Source of the DNA: Bacteroidota bacterium
Lineage (GTDB): Bacteria > Bacteroidota > Bacteroidia > Flavobacteriales_F > PHOS-HE28
Direction of reading: 5' to 3'
DNA length: 39,949 bases
Assembly (NCBI GenBank): GCA_014584605.1
Contig: JACTMO010000078.1
Location: forward strand, 1-39,949
The notes below the pieces were generated by a model. The model was given only the letters and a program-made list of their open reading frames with translations, was not told the origin of the DNA and did not search any database. Shown in pieces: positions 1 through 7,025 of the stretch; positions within the stretch are counted from its first letter, which is position 1; each line of letters starts with the position of its first letter. The position numbers and the translations under genes are program-made.

Positions 1-144
1 CGGATTGGTTCACCTACGATCCTGCTCAGTCTCCTTCAGAGGAAATCTTCCCTCGAAGATGATGTATCCACGAGGCGAGCAAGTGTAGAGTTGGAGCGGC
101 ACCCCGCAGCGAGGAACGAGCGAGGAGTACAGCGAAAAGCGCGA

Positions 145-167
145 CCCCGGCTGCATTTGAGCCGGGG
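145..167 (-). terminator. Hairpin downstream of aldehyde dehydrogenase
   Basis: An 8-bp perfect stem (CCCCGGCT with AGCCGGGG) and a 7-nt loop lies 8 nt past the stop codon of the minus-strand aldehyde dehydrogenase. On the minus strand it is followed a few bases later by only a four-T run, so it is a weak candidate intrinsic terminator. Positions 1-144 contain no gene that I recognise. They hold a short hairpin (ATCTTC/GAAGAT near 48-63) and a repetitive GCGAGGA-rich stretch. Confidence 0.4.
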
Positions 168-174
168 GCACGCC

Positions 175-1632
175 CTAATTCAAATTCAAGTACGCCCCCA
201 AGCCATGCACACCACCTTCGCGTCCATACCCGCTCTCCTTGTAGCCGCCGAAGGGTGAGGTGGGATCGAACTTGTTGAAGGTGTTGGCCCAGATGACGCC
301 CGCGCGGAGCTTGGTGGTGAGGTTGAAGATCTTGCTGCCCTTATCCGTCCACACGCCGGCGCTGAGGCCGTAGGGGGTGTTGTTGGCCTTCTGGATCACC
401 TCGTCCATGGTGCGGAAGGTCTGGATGGCGAGTACGGGGCCGAAGATCTCCTCCTGCGCGATGCGCGCGCTCTGCGCCACATTGGTGAAGAGCGTGGGGC
501 GGCACCAGAAGCCCTTGCTGGGCAGTTCGCAGCTGCTCTGGTAAAGCTCGCTGCCCTCGTTGACGCCGATCTTGATGTACTTGTTGATGGTGCCGAGCTG
601 CTCGCGGCTGTTGATGGCGCCGATGTCGGTGTTCTTGTCCAGCGGATCGCCCACCACCAGGCTCTTCATGCGGTGCTTCAGCTTGCGCACCACTTCGTCG
701 TATACACCTTCCTCCACGTAGAGGCGGCTGCCGGCGCAGCATACGTGGCCCTGGTTGAACCAGATACCGTTTACGATGCCTTCCACGGCCTGGTCGATGG
801 TGGCATCGGCGAAGATGATGTTGGGGGCCTTGCCGCCGAGCTCGAGGGTGAGCTTCTTGCCGGTGCCCGCGGTGGCGCGTTGGATGAGCTTGCCCACGTT
901 GGTGCTGCCGGTGAAGGCGATCTTGTTCACGTCGGGGTGGTTCACCACGGCCGCGCCGGTGGCCCCTGCGCCGGTGACGATGTTCACCACACCGTCGGGT
1001 AATTCGGCTTCCTGCAGGATCTCGGCGAGCTTGAGGGCGGTGAGCGGGGTGGTCTCGGCGGGTTTGAGCACCACGGTGTTGCCGCAGGCCAGGGCGGGCG
1101 CGAGTTTCCACGCGGCCATGAGCAGCGGGAAGTTCCAAGGGATCACCTGGCCGGCCACGCCGAGCGGCGATACTGACTTGCCGGGGAAGGCGTAGTGGAG
1201 CTTGTCGGCCCAACCGGCGTAGTAGAAGAAGTGCGCGGCGGCGAGCGGCACGTCCACGTCGCGACTTTCGCGGATGGCCTTACCGCCGTCCATGCTTTCG
1301 ATCACGGCGAACTCGCGGGCCTTCTCCTGCAACAAGCGTGCGATGCGGTAGATGTACTTGCCGCGTTCGGCCGCGGGCATCTTGCTCCACACGGTGTCGT
1401 AGGCCTTGCGGGCGGCCTTCACGGCGGCGTCCACGTCGGCGGCGTTGGCCTCGGCGATGCGCGCGAGCTTCTGCTCGTTGGCGGGGTTGATGGTGTCGAA
1501 GTACTTCCCGCTCTTCGGCTTCTGCCACTTGCCGTTGATGAAGAGCTCGTATTGCTCGTTGATCTTGACGTGGTCCTTGCTTTCCGGTGCGGGCGCGAGT
1601 GCCCAGTCGATCGCCTTCTTCTTGGTAGCCAT
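175..1632 (-). CDS. NAD(P)-dependent aldehyde dehydrogenase
   Basis: This is a 485-aa cytosolic aldehyde dehydrogenase that oxidises an aldehyde to the carboxylic acid with NAD(P)+. The family signatures are intact: the IPWNFPL cofactor-pocket motif (about 164-170), the FTGSTNVGK nucleotide loop (240-248), the general-base Glu264 in LELGGK, and the catalytic Cys298 in NQGHVCCAGSR. The length is typical for the family. The start at 1632 (MATKKK) is chosen because the conserved domain begins shortly after it, and because a TATCTTTG promoter box ends 5 nt upstream. An upstream in-frame extension has no homology-like content. The substrate cannot be told from sequence. A truncated paralogous start lies at 2123-2200. 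The gene appears monocistronic and is divergent from the hypothetical gene at 1688. Confidence 0.95.
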   Translation of the reverse strand: MATKKKAIDWALAPAPESKDHVKINEQYELFINGKWQKPKSGKYFDTINPANEQKLARIAEANAADVDAAVKAARKAYDTVWSKMPAAERGKYIYRIARLLQEKAREFAVIESMDGGKAIRESRDVDVPLAAAHFFYYAGWADKLHYAFPGKSVSPLGVAGQVIPWNFPLLMAAWKLAPALACGNTVVLKPAETTPLTALKLAEILQEAELPDGVVNIVTGAGATGAAVVNHPDVNKIAFTGSTNVGKLIQRATAGTGKKLTLELGGKAPNIIFADATIDQAVEGIVNGIWFNQGHVCCAGSRLYVEEGVYDEVVRKLKHRMKSLVVGDPLDKNTDIGAINSREQLGTINKYIKIGVNEGSELYQSSCELPSKGFWCRPTLFTNVAQSARIAQEEIFGPVLAIQTFRTMDEVIQKANNTPYGLSAGVWTDKGSKIFNLTTKLRAGVIWANTFNKFDPTSPFGGYKESGYGREGGVHGLGAYLNLN

Positions 1633-1637
1633 TGGTT

Positions 1638-1645
1638 CAAAGATA
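1638..1645 (-). promoter_or_regulatory. -7 box of aldehyde dehydrogenase, leaderless geometry
   Basis: On the minus strand the octamer TATCTTTG matches the Bacteroidota -7 consensus TAnnTTTG exactly and ends 5 nt before the ATG at 1632. Transcripts usually start a few nt after this box, so the mRNA is predicted to be leaderless or nearly so. No clear -33 TTG is seen. Confidence 0.55.
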
Positions 1646-1674
1646 GGCGGGCTGTTCTGTTGAAGTGGCCATCG

Positions 1675-1681
1675 TAATTTG
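1675..1681 (+). promoter_or_regulatory. Possible -7 box before hypothetical gene at 1688
   Basis: TAATTTG (one base shorter than TAnnTTTG) ends 6 nt before the ATG at 1688. It lies back-to-back with the aldehyde dehydrogenase box in a 55-bp divergent intergenic region. It argues against the in-frame TTG at 1679 as the start, because that codon would lie inside the promoter. Confidence 0.3.
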
Positions 1682-1687
1682 TCCGCG

Positions 1688-2113
1688 ATGGACTTCCATC
1701 CACCCCTAGCAAGCCGCCCAACGGCGGATCTGCTGAAAATTGCTGTCGATGCCGCGACATGGCAGCCTGAGGCACAGGCGCTCGCGCGGATGGAGCTGAA
1801 CAAACGCGGGTTTCAGGATGAAGACATCCGTGTACGTGAAGAGGCGTTCCAACAAGCCTTTCGCGCTCAAATTGAACTGCACGAGCGGCATGCCCAAGAG
1901 GGTTATTCCGCTCGCCAACTACTGGGCATCTTCCTGGTCGCTCCGCTCCTGATCATCGGGAAGATCATTGGAAGGAAGTTCTTCCTGAATGTGAAGCTGG
2001 GACTTTCGGAATTGGACAGGAGGAATTACCGGAAAAAGTATAGGCAACGGGTCGCGATGTTGATCGGTGGCACGCTATTCTGGTTCATTGTGCTAGCCGC
2101 GATCCCGGATTGA
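1688..2113 (+). CDS. Hypothetical protein with two C-terminal membrane segments
   Basis: This 141-aa protein has no assigned function. The N-terminal part (about 10-45) has the pattern LLxIAxxxxxWQPEAxxLAxxELxxRG, a short helical motif seen in many uncharacterised Bacteroidota proteins. It is followed by two hydrophobic stretches (about 77-95 and 122-138) separated by a very basic segment rich in Arg, Lys and Tyr, so it is probably an inner-membrane protein. ATG 1688 is preferred over an in-frame TTG at 1679. Base composition by eye is clearly less GC-rich than the neighbours. The gene sits between the intact aldehyde dehydrogenase start and a truncated copy of that start, which suggests an inserted or transferred segment. 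Confidence 0.6.
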   Translation: MDFHPPLASRPTADLLKIAVDAATWQPEAQALARMELNKRGFQDEDIRVREEAFQQAFRAQIELHERHAQEGYSARQLLGIFLVAPLLIIGKIIGRKFFLNVKLGLSELDRRNYRKKYRQRVAMLIGGTLFWFIVLAAIPD

Positions 2114-2122
2114 CCCTGGACG

Positions 2123-2200
2123 TTAGTTCATACGAACGTGGTCCTTGAACTCGGGGGTTGGCGCGAGTGCCCGGTCAAGGGTTTTCTTCTTGGTGGCCAT
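2123..2200 (-). pseudogene. Remnant of a second aldehyde dehydrogenase start
   Basis: Read on the minus strand, this is a 25-codon open frame ending in TAA. It begins MATKKKTLDRALAPTPE and continues through a KDHV motif. It matches the first 25 residues of the intact aldehyde dehydrogenase (start 1632) at 18 positions. Homology ends at residue 25, where a stop codon intervenes. The rest of the gene is missing; the hypothetical gene ends 9 bp away at 2113. The seven differences indicate a diverged paralogue rather than a recent copy. Its promoter-like TAGCTTCG box 4 nt upstream of the ATG is still present, so a 25-aa peptide could be made. Confidence 0.7.
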
Positions 2201-2204
2201 GATG

Positions 2205-2212
2205 CGAAGCTA
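2205..2212 (-). promoter_or_regulatory. -7-like box retained upstream of the aldehyde dehydrogenase remnant
   Basis: On the minus strand TAGCTTCG (one mismatch to TAnnTTTG) ends 4 nt before the ATG at 2200. This is the same geometry as in front of intact genes in this window. Confidence 0.35.
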
Positions 2213-2247
2213 CGTTGCAGCGTGGAGTGCCTGCTAACGCGTTCGGC

Positions 2248-3522
2248 CTACCGCACCACCCGGAAAGCCCGCTGCTCCTTCCCCACCACCACGCGCACCA
2301 ACGCCATACCTTTCGCGGACCAGCGTACACGGATCCCATCAGATTGCACGAAGGACTCAGCAGGCAGCCTACGGCCCGATGCATCGAACACGGTCACCGC
2401 TGCCTCCGCAGGAACGCCGGTCAAACGCGCGCCAGCGTCCTCAAGCAGGCACTGCCACAGCTGAACCGCGTGTCCATCCGAAACGCCCGTGACACACTCC
2501 GGCGCCGCACCGGGCGCAGTGACCAGCGCGCCCGCCACCGCGCTCCAATCCTCCCATGTGCCGCCGATGGTCGTCTTGCGGTCGTTCATGTCGAAGGTGT
2601 AAGTGCCACTTTGCGTTCCCGGCACCTTACAGACCTTCACCGCCAGGCCATTGTGATCCCAGGTGAGCGGTGTGCCCGGTGTGCAGGTCTCGGGCGGCAG
2701 CATCACATCGCAGCTGGCCTGCACGAACCAGGCGAACTCGTCGTAGTTCGGGTAGTCGCCGTACACGTGCGCGATCCCGTCATCGTCGATGCACACGGCC
2801 ACGTACTCGTTGCAGGCCAGGCCGAAGGCGGGCGTGCCATTATCCACGTATGACCGCGCGATGAAGGTGAGCAACCTGCCACGACGGTCGGGTGCATCGA
2901 AGTGCGAATCGGCGACCACGTTGTACATGCCAGGCGCACCCATGAAAGGGCTGCTGCCAAGGGTGACCTGTGGTCCATATGGGTTGTTGAGCGCGGTGGA
3001 GCTGGTCACGGTGCCGTTCTGCGCCGTGAAGCGGTAGCCGCCCAGGATGGCCATGCCCGCACTGGTGCCGCCGATCACTACGTTGCGCTGCGCGATGGCG
3101 GCACGCACCAGGCTGTCCACCGGTGTGTTCTGCCAATAGGAGACGTAGTTCCATTGATCCCCACCGGCGAACCAGATGGCCTCGGCCTGCTGGATCCTTT
3201 GATGCACGTAGGGTTCGTTCGAGGCCGCTGCGCTGTTGCACACGATCGTCTCCACCGAGTTGAGCGTGACGCCCAGATCGCTGTACATGTAGTCGTTGTA
3301 ACCATTGCTCCCCGAGGCGCGAAGCACGAGCACATCGCCGCCCGAGGCCCGCTCCAGGAACCACACCATCGCAGGATCGCTCTCGGTGGCGCCGCCCATG
3401 AGACAAAGGCCACCCTGCGGCGTGGTCACCGCGTCAGCGGTATCGCCGGTGAAGTAGGACGTGAAGGATTGTGCGCGGACGAGCGCGGGTACGAGTCCGA
3501 TCAGGGCCAGGAGGGAACGCAT
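2248..3522 (-). CDS. Secreted S51-family (cyanophycinase-like) peptidase with T9SS-like tail
   Basis: This 424-aa protein has an N-terminal signal peptide (hydrophobic 3-15, likely cleaved near VRA-Q18). The S51/class I glutamine-amidotransferase-like fold is indicated by FAGGDQ (118-123) and the nucleophile elbow GGTSAGM (151-157, Ser154). A DSHFDAPDRRGRL segment (205-217) supplies the His/Arg-rich motif typical of cyanophycinases. The family hydrolyses cyanophycin or releases aspartyl dipeptides, but the substrate here is unknown. The C-terminal ~60 residues (pattern VTVFDASGRR and a final FRVVR) resemble a T9SS type A sorting domain, although the usual PNP motif is missing. The start at 3522 is set by the signal peptide; a CATCTTCG box lies 4 nt upstream. 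Confidence 0.8.
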   Translation of the reverse strand: MRSLLALIGLVPALVRAQSFTSYFTGDTADAVTTPQGGLCLMGGATESDPAMVWFLERASGGDVLVLRASGSNGYNDYMYSDLGVTLNSVETIVCNSAAASNEPYVHQRIQQAEAIWFAGGDQWNYVSYWQNTPVDSLVRAAIAQRNVVIGGTSAGMAILGGYRFTAQNGTVTSSTALNNPYGPQVTLGSSPFMGAPGMYNVVADSHFDAPDRRGRLLTFIARSYVDNGTPAFGLACNEYVAVCIDDDGIAHVYGDYPNYDEFAWFVQASCDVMLPPETCTPGTPLTWDHNGLAVKVCKVPGTQSGTYTFDMNDRKTTIGGTWEDWSAVAGALVTAPGAAPECVTGVSDGHAVQLWQCLLEDAGARLTGVPAEAAVTVFDASGRRLPAESFVQSDGIRVRWSAKGMALVRVVVGKEQRAFRVVR

Positions 3523-3526
3523 GCCG

Positions 3527-3534
3527 CGAAGATG
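3527..3534 (-). promoter_or_regulatory. -7-like box before S51 peptidase
   Basis: CATCTTCG on the minus strand ends 4 nt before the ATG. It has two mismatches to TAnnTTTG but the same position as the boxes of other genes here. Confidence 0.25.
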
Positions 3535-3640
3535 GGAAGTACAGCGCAAGTCGGGCACAACGGCTCCTGCCGCCCATATGCATCCGGACCGAACCGCGTG
3601 GACCGATGATCGTCCTTCAGGCCGGCTGATGCCCGTCACC

Positions 3641-3669
3641 TTGAAAATACGTGAGCCATGCTTCCTTTG
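3641..3669 (+). promoter_or_regulatory. Candidate promoter of universal stress protein gene
   Basis: TTG (3641-3643) and TTCCTTTG (3662-3669, one mismatch to TAnnTTTG) are 18 nt apart, close to the Bacteroidota -33/-7 spacing. The ATG follows 24 nt later. Confidence 0.4.
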
Positions 3670-3693
3670 CCATCCCCCTGATCCGCTTGCGCC

Positions 3694-4494
3694 ATGCACC
3701 ACGTCCTCATCCCAACGGACGGCAGCGACACCGCCTTCAACGCGGCACGCTTCGCCATCACGCTCTTCGGCACGGACCACACCCGCTACACGCTGGTGCA
3801 TGCCTACCTGAAGCCTGCCTACCGCAACGCGCTGCTGCCGAGGATGGACACCGGGCGCGAGGCCGCCAACAAGCTCCGGCGTTTCGAGCGACGTTGCCGC
3901 AAGCATGCCGATGGCGTGATGCTGGCCAGGCGCACCTCGCCTTCCCCATTGGCGGATGTGCTGAACGGGCTGGTCGCGAAGGGCCGGGGCGAACTGATCG
4001 TGATGGGCACCCAGGGCGAGGGCAACTACGGCCTCGTCGGCCGGAACACGACGGCCGTCGTACTCGGGTCGCAGGTCCCGGTGATCGCGGTGCCCGCCCA
4101 GTGGCGACCGACCCCCGTGAAGCGCATCCTGCTGGCCAGCGATGGTGGACCCTTGAGCAAGGCCTCCCTGGTGCCGCTGATCGACATCGCCAGGCGCACG
4201 GGTGCCGAAGTGGTGGTGGCCCACGTGCGCGACAACGCCGTCACCTTTGACGAACGCAGCGACCGGCGCGTGCTGGGCGCCCTGCTCGCCGGGATCCGGC
4301 ATTCCTTCGTCACCGTGATCGGAAGCGACGTGACCCGCACCCTGGACGAACTGGCGCAACAAGGGCGCGTCCAACTGGTGGCCCTGGTGCATCGCCGCCG
4401 GAACTTCTGGCAGCGCCTGTTCACCTCGAGCAAGGCCCGGCGCATGGCCCTGCACACGACCACGCCCGTGTTGGTGCTCCCCGAGCGCCCCTGA
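3694..4494 (+). CDS. Tandem-domain universal stress protein (UspA family)
   Basis: This 266-aa cytosolic protein contains two Usp domains. Domain 1 (about 1-135) starts HHVLIPTDGSD, has the conserved VHAY at the end of strand 2, and carries an ATP-binding loop near 105-119 (G-x2-G-x9-N-T, where G-S/T is usual). Domain 2 (about 142-264) starts KRILLASDGG and keeps VVAHV and the final PVLVLP strand, but its ATP loop is replaced by an Arg-rich stretch, so it probably does not bind nucleotide. Members bind ATP/AMP or partner proteins during stress; no specific target can be inferred. It stands alone between unrelated genes. A strong hairpin lies 50 bp downstream. Confidence 0.9.
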   Translation: MHHVLIPTDGSDTAFNAARFAITLFGTDHTRYTLVHAYLKPAYRNALLPRMDTGREAANKLRRFERRCRKHADGVMLARRTSPSPLADVLNGLVAKGRGELIVMGTQGEGNYGLVGRNTTAVVLGSQVPVIAVPAQWRPTPVKRILLASDGGPLSKASLVPLIDIARRTGAEVVVAHVRDNAVTFDERSDRRVLGALLAGIRHSFVTVIGSDVTRTLDELAQQGRVQLVALVHRRRNFWQRLFTSSKARRMALHTTTPVLVLPERP

Positions 4495-4544
4495 CGGTCG
4501 TTCGTCCCCGGACCCCGGTGATCCGGACGATCCCTCTGTTCCTC

Positions 4545-4577
4545 GTGCGGGAGGTGGAAAACCACCTGTTCCCGCAC
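4545..4577. terminator. Long imperfect hairpin after usp gene
   Basis: Arms at 4545-4557 and 4562-4577 form 13 base pairs interrupted by a 3-nt bulge, with an AAAA loop. There is no T-tract, so it may be a factor-assisted terminator or a leader structure for the small reading frame at 4606. A second small hairpin (CGCTGC-TTT-GCAGCG, 4588-4602) ends just before that ATG. Confidence 0.4.
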
Positions 4578-4605
4578 CCGGGCGCTGCGCTGCTTTGCAG
4601 CGATC

Positions 4606-4740
4606 ATGTCCGCCTTGAACGAACAACCCCATGGCAAGCCACGCTTGGAACGGTTCAGCCGTTTCCTGTGGTGGATGGCCCTGCTGATCTCGATGGGTGG
4701 TCTGCTCGCCTTGCATACCTGGGTGCAGGGTCGTGGCTGA
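4606..4740 (+). CDS. Possible 44-aa single-pass membrane peptide
   Basis: This short frame runs from ATG to TGA. Residues 1-19 are polar and basic (KPRLERFSR) and are followed by one hydrophobic helix (about 20-37: FLWWMALLISMGGLLAL) and a short tail. The positive-inside charge pattern and the clean hydrophobic core look like a real small membrane protein rather than chance, but no family is recognised. It follows the usp gene by 111 bp with hairpins between. The 138 bp from here to 4878 show nothing recognisable. Confidence 0.4.
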   Translation: MSALNEQPHGKPRLERFSRFLWWMALLISMGGLLALHTWVQGRG

Positions 4741-4878
4741 TACCCCGCCGCAGCATTACCGGCCCGCCCGATGCCGGAACCGCCCCCCGGGAAGACGGCG
4801 ATACAGGTTGTCGGCCACGGTCGGTGGGGACCACAAGCCATGGCGCCCGGCCGCATCGCACGTGCGGCGGGATGGGCG

Positions 4879-5301
4879 CTACCGCTTGAGGAAGGGCACC
4901 GTGCCCTGGTCGGAAGGCTGTGCTGCCCTCAGGTAATAGGGACCGGCCGGCAGCTGTGAAACATCCACCGCACCGCCTGATGCATGATCGATCACCAGGA
5001 CCGTCCGACCGAGGGCGTCAAGGACGAACAGTGGTGACCCTTCGGTGATGTCCCCACCAATGAAGAGCACATGCGTGCATGGGTTCGGATAAACCCGCAG
5101 GTCCTGACCCCGGGCCGCCCCCTCCACTGCCACGATCTCGCTCCACTCGTACTGCCCATCGATATCCACCTGCTTCAGCTTGTAGTAGCTGATTCCATTG
5201 GCGGCATTGTCATCAAGGTGCGTGTAAGCGATCGTCTGTTGGCTGTTGCCCGCACCATCCACCCATCCCACCTCCTTGAACTCGGTTTCGCCCTCGACCA
5301 T
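4879..5301 (-). pseudogene. Headless C-terminal piece of a T9SS cargo protein
   Basis: The frame encodes 140 residues. The first ~55 match the last strands of the domain that commonly precedes T9SS tails (FKEVGWVDGAGNSQQTIAYT, then YYKLKQVDIDGQYEWSEIV). A complete type A sorting domain follows: LRVYPNPCTHVLFI, VLDALGRTVL, LPAGPYYLRA, and an FLKR end. There is no signal peptide and no catalytic or binding domain, so the large N-terminal part of a secreted protein is missing. It overlaps the 3' end of the next upstream gene in another frame, at the point where that gene's own sorting domain breaks off. I read it as the surviving 3' end of a deleted gene; a frameshifted second tail of the neighbour is less likely. 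Confidence 0.65.
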
Positions 5302-6673
5302 GCGCCCTCACCAGCATGAAGTGCACCCCTGCAATAGGCAGATCCAAGGACATGTCGTGCTGTCGCGGCTGCGAGCGATGCACGACCCGTCCCAGCGCAT
5401 CCATGATCACCAGTTCAGTGATCGGCGAAGTATGCGCGACCGTCACGTGACCTTTCGAGGGGTTGGAGAAGACGGCGGCGACTGAAGCGGGCACACCTTC
5501 CACAGCAGTGGAGAAGTCGCATACCGGGAGCGTGGTGAAGGGCACGGGCTGGAAGGGAGGAAAGAGCGTGTCCGTGAACACGAACGGATGTTCCAGGTAG
5601 TGGGGCAGGAAGGTGAAGCGCGAAATGGTGATCGGTGCATCGATCATGGTATCGGGCTGGATGTAGCAGTCGATCGTGGTGAACAGCAAGGTGTCCTTCG
5701 CGTTCAGGTGGCAAACGCCCACCGCGCCGTCCGCCCGACCGGCAAGAAGCACATTGGCACTGGCATAGGCGCTCACAGGATGGGTGAAGACCTTCGAAGC
5801 CATGGTATTGCCCTGCGCATCCACATGATGGAAGTAGCGCGTACCCACAAAGGGGAACGGCGTGCTGGTGGACGTGGGGAACAACAGGCCGCTGTCCAGG
5901 GCACGATGCGCTTCCGGCCACTGGTCCAGCGCCATCAACATGCGGCCCTTGCCGAGGAAGGCCATGGCGCGCGTGTGGTCGTCCTCGTTGTGCGCCGTTC
6001 GGTCGAGTGCGGCCTGATAGTCCGTCCGTGCGGCAAGCTCGTCGCCGAGCATGGCGTGCGAGTTCCCGAGGTTGAGCCACGCACCGGCCGCGTGGGTCCT
6101 CTGCCCGATGGCACCGAGTGTTATGGCGGCCTGCTGGTAGATCACGGCCGCGCTGTCATAGTTCCCGTTCTCCTGGTGGATGTTGCCCAGGTTGTTCAGC
6201 ACGTTGGCGGTCCAGATGGTGTCCTGAGCGGCCATGAATCCCGCACGTGCCTTGCCGAAGCGCACCAGTGCCTTGTCCAACCGCCCCTGTTCGATCAGCA
6301 CACCGCCGATGTTGTTGTGCAGCATGGCCGTGTACCACTGGTCCTTCACCCGCTCGAAGCGCTCCAACGCCCTGCTGTAGTGCTCCATCGCCTCATCGTA
6401 CCGGCTCATGGTGGCAAAGCACATGCCCTGGAAATTCTCCCCATTGCCGATGTGGAAGTCGTTGCGGGCGGCGTTGGCGACATGAGTGTACTCCTGTGCA
6501 TGGCCCAGTGCCTCCTCGGGCGTGGAGAAGACGGTGGCGCGGATCAGCTCCGTGAGCACCGGCAACCGCGTGGTGTCGTTCGGCAGGCCGCGCAGCACCC
6601 TCAGCAGGCTGTTCTCCTGCGCCCGTGCACCAAGAGCGAGGCAGATGAGCAGGATCACGAATGCTGCGCGCAT
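5213..6673 (-). CDS. TPR protein fused to a truncated T9SS sorting tail (chimeric)
   Basis: The 486-aa product has a signal peptide (hydrophobic 4-16, ARA-Q19) and about five to six tetratricopeptide repeats (about 55-262). The TPR array resembles the sensor part of Bacteroidota TPR regulators (NDTTRLPVLTELIR opening). At about residue 262 (near base 5890) the TPR pattern stops abruptly. A beta-rich segment then ends in a type A sorting domain (VFSNPSKGHVTV about 401-412, VIMDALGRVV, GVHFMLVR about 449-456). The last strand of that domain is lost: from residue ~458 the frame reads Gly/Arg-rich nonsense to the stop. So two junctions are suspected, one internal and one at the 3' end. The ATG at 6673 is set by the signal peptide. 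Confidence 0.6.
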   Translation of the reverse strand: MRAAFVILLICLALGARAQENSLLRVLRGLPNDTTRLPVLTELIRATVFSTPEEALGHAQEYTHVANAARNDFHIGNGENFQGMCFATMSRYDEAMEHYSRALERFERVKDQWYTAMLHNNIGGVLIEQGRLDKALVRFGKARAGFMAAQDTIWTANVLNNLGNIHQENGNYDSAAVIYQQAAITLGAIGQRTHAAGAWLNLGNSHAMLGDELAARTDYQAALDRTAHNEDDHTRAMAFLGKGRMLMALDQWPEAHRALDSGLLFPTSTSTPFPFVGTRYFHHVDAQGNTMASKVFTHPVSAYASANVLLAGRADGAVGVCHLNAKDTLLFTTIDCYIQPDTMIDAPITISRFTFLPHYLEHPFVFTDTLFPPFQPVPFTTLPVCDFSTAVEGVPASVAAVFSNPSKGHVTVAHTSPITELVIMDALGRVVHRSQPRQHDMSLDLPIAGVHFMLVRAHGRGRNRVQGGGMGGWCGQQPTDDRLHAP

Positions 6674-6913
6674 GGCAGCAAGACCGGGCTTTCCCGGCGC
6701 ATGGCGGCAGCGGGCGGGTTTCTCCTCCAACCCAAGGGGCCCTCTCTCCCGGCAAGGCCCCGACACTTACCGCTCCAGGGCCGTCGGCTTCATCGGCCCG
6801 GCCATCGCGTGCGGTGCAGGTGCATGGTCTGCGCGCTCCGCACCATCCACAGCGCATCGGTCATCGACGCACCCAGGGATGTGCCCGGTAGATCTGTCCA
6901 CAAGCCCCGCGCC

Positions 6914-6997
6914 ATGTGGTGGACCTACGCCCTGCTCTTCGCCTCCCTCACGGCCATCTTCGCGTACACGTCGGGGGCGATCATACCGCCAAGGTAG
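6914..6997 (+). pseudogene. Remnant resembling the first helix of an EamA/DMT-type transporter
   Basis: A 27-codon frame begins MWWTYALLFASLTAIFA, very like the N-terminus of EamA (drug/metabolite) transporters, which commonly start MWWxYALLSALFAALTAIFAK. It appears to have lost about three residues after YALL. After residue 17 the resemblance ends and a stop follows ten codons later. There is no transporter sequence downstream, where a T9SS gene begins on the other strand. It could also be a genuine small membrane peptide. The family match is from memory of the motif. The rest of the 352-bp gap 6674-7025 holds only a small CCGGG/CCCGG hairpin near 6683. Confidence 0.4.
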
Positions 6998-7025
6998 GAC
7001 CACGCGCCACAGGCCGGCGAACGGA

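Noticed and set aside
1679..1687. TTG start of the hypothetical gene at 1679
   Set aside because: It lies inside the TAATTTG promoter-like box; the ATG at 1688 fits better.
4741..4959. Overlapping plus-strand frames after the 44-aa peptide
   Set aside because: They are Pro/Arg-rich and run antisense into the T9SS tail fragment; no protein-like features.
6823..6900. Short plus-strand frame (MVCALRTIHSAS...) before the EamA-like remnant
   Set aside because: It has no hydrophobic, signal or family pattern and no start-site box; it is probably chance.
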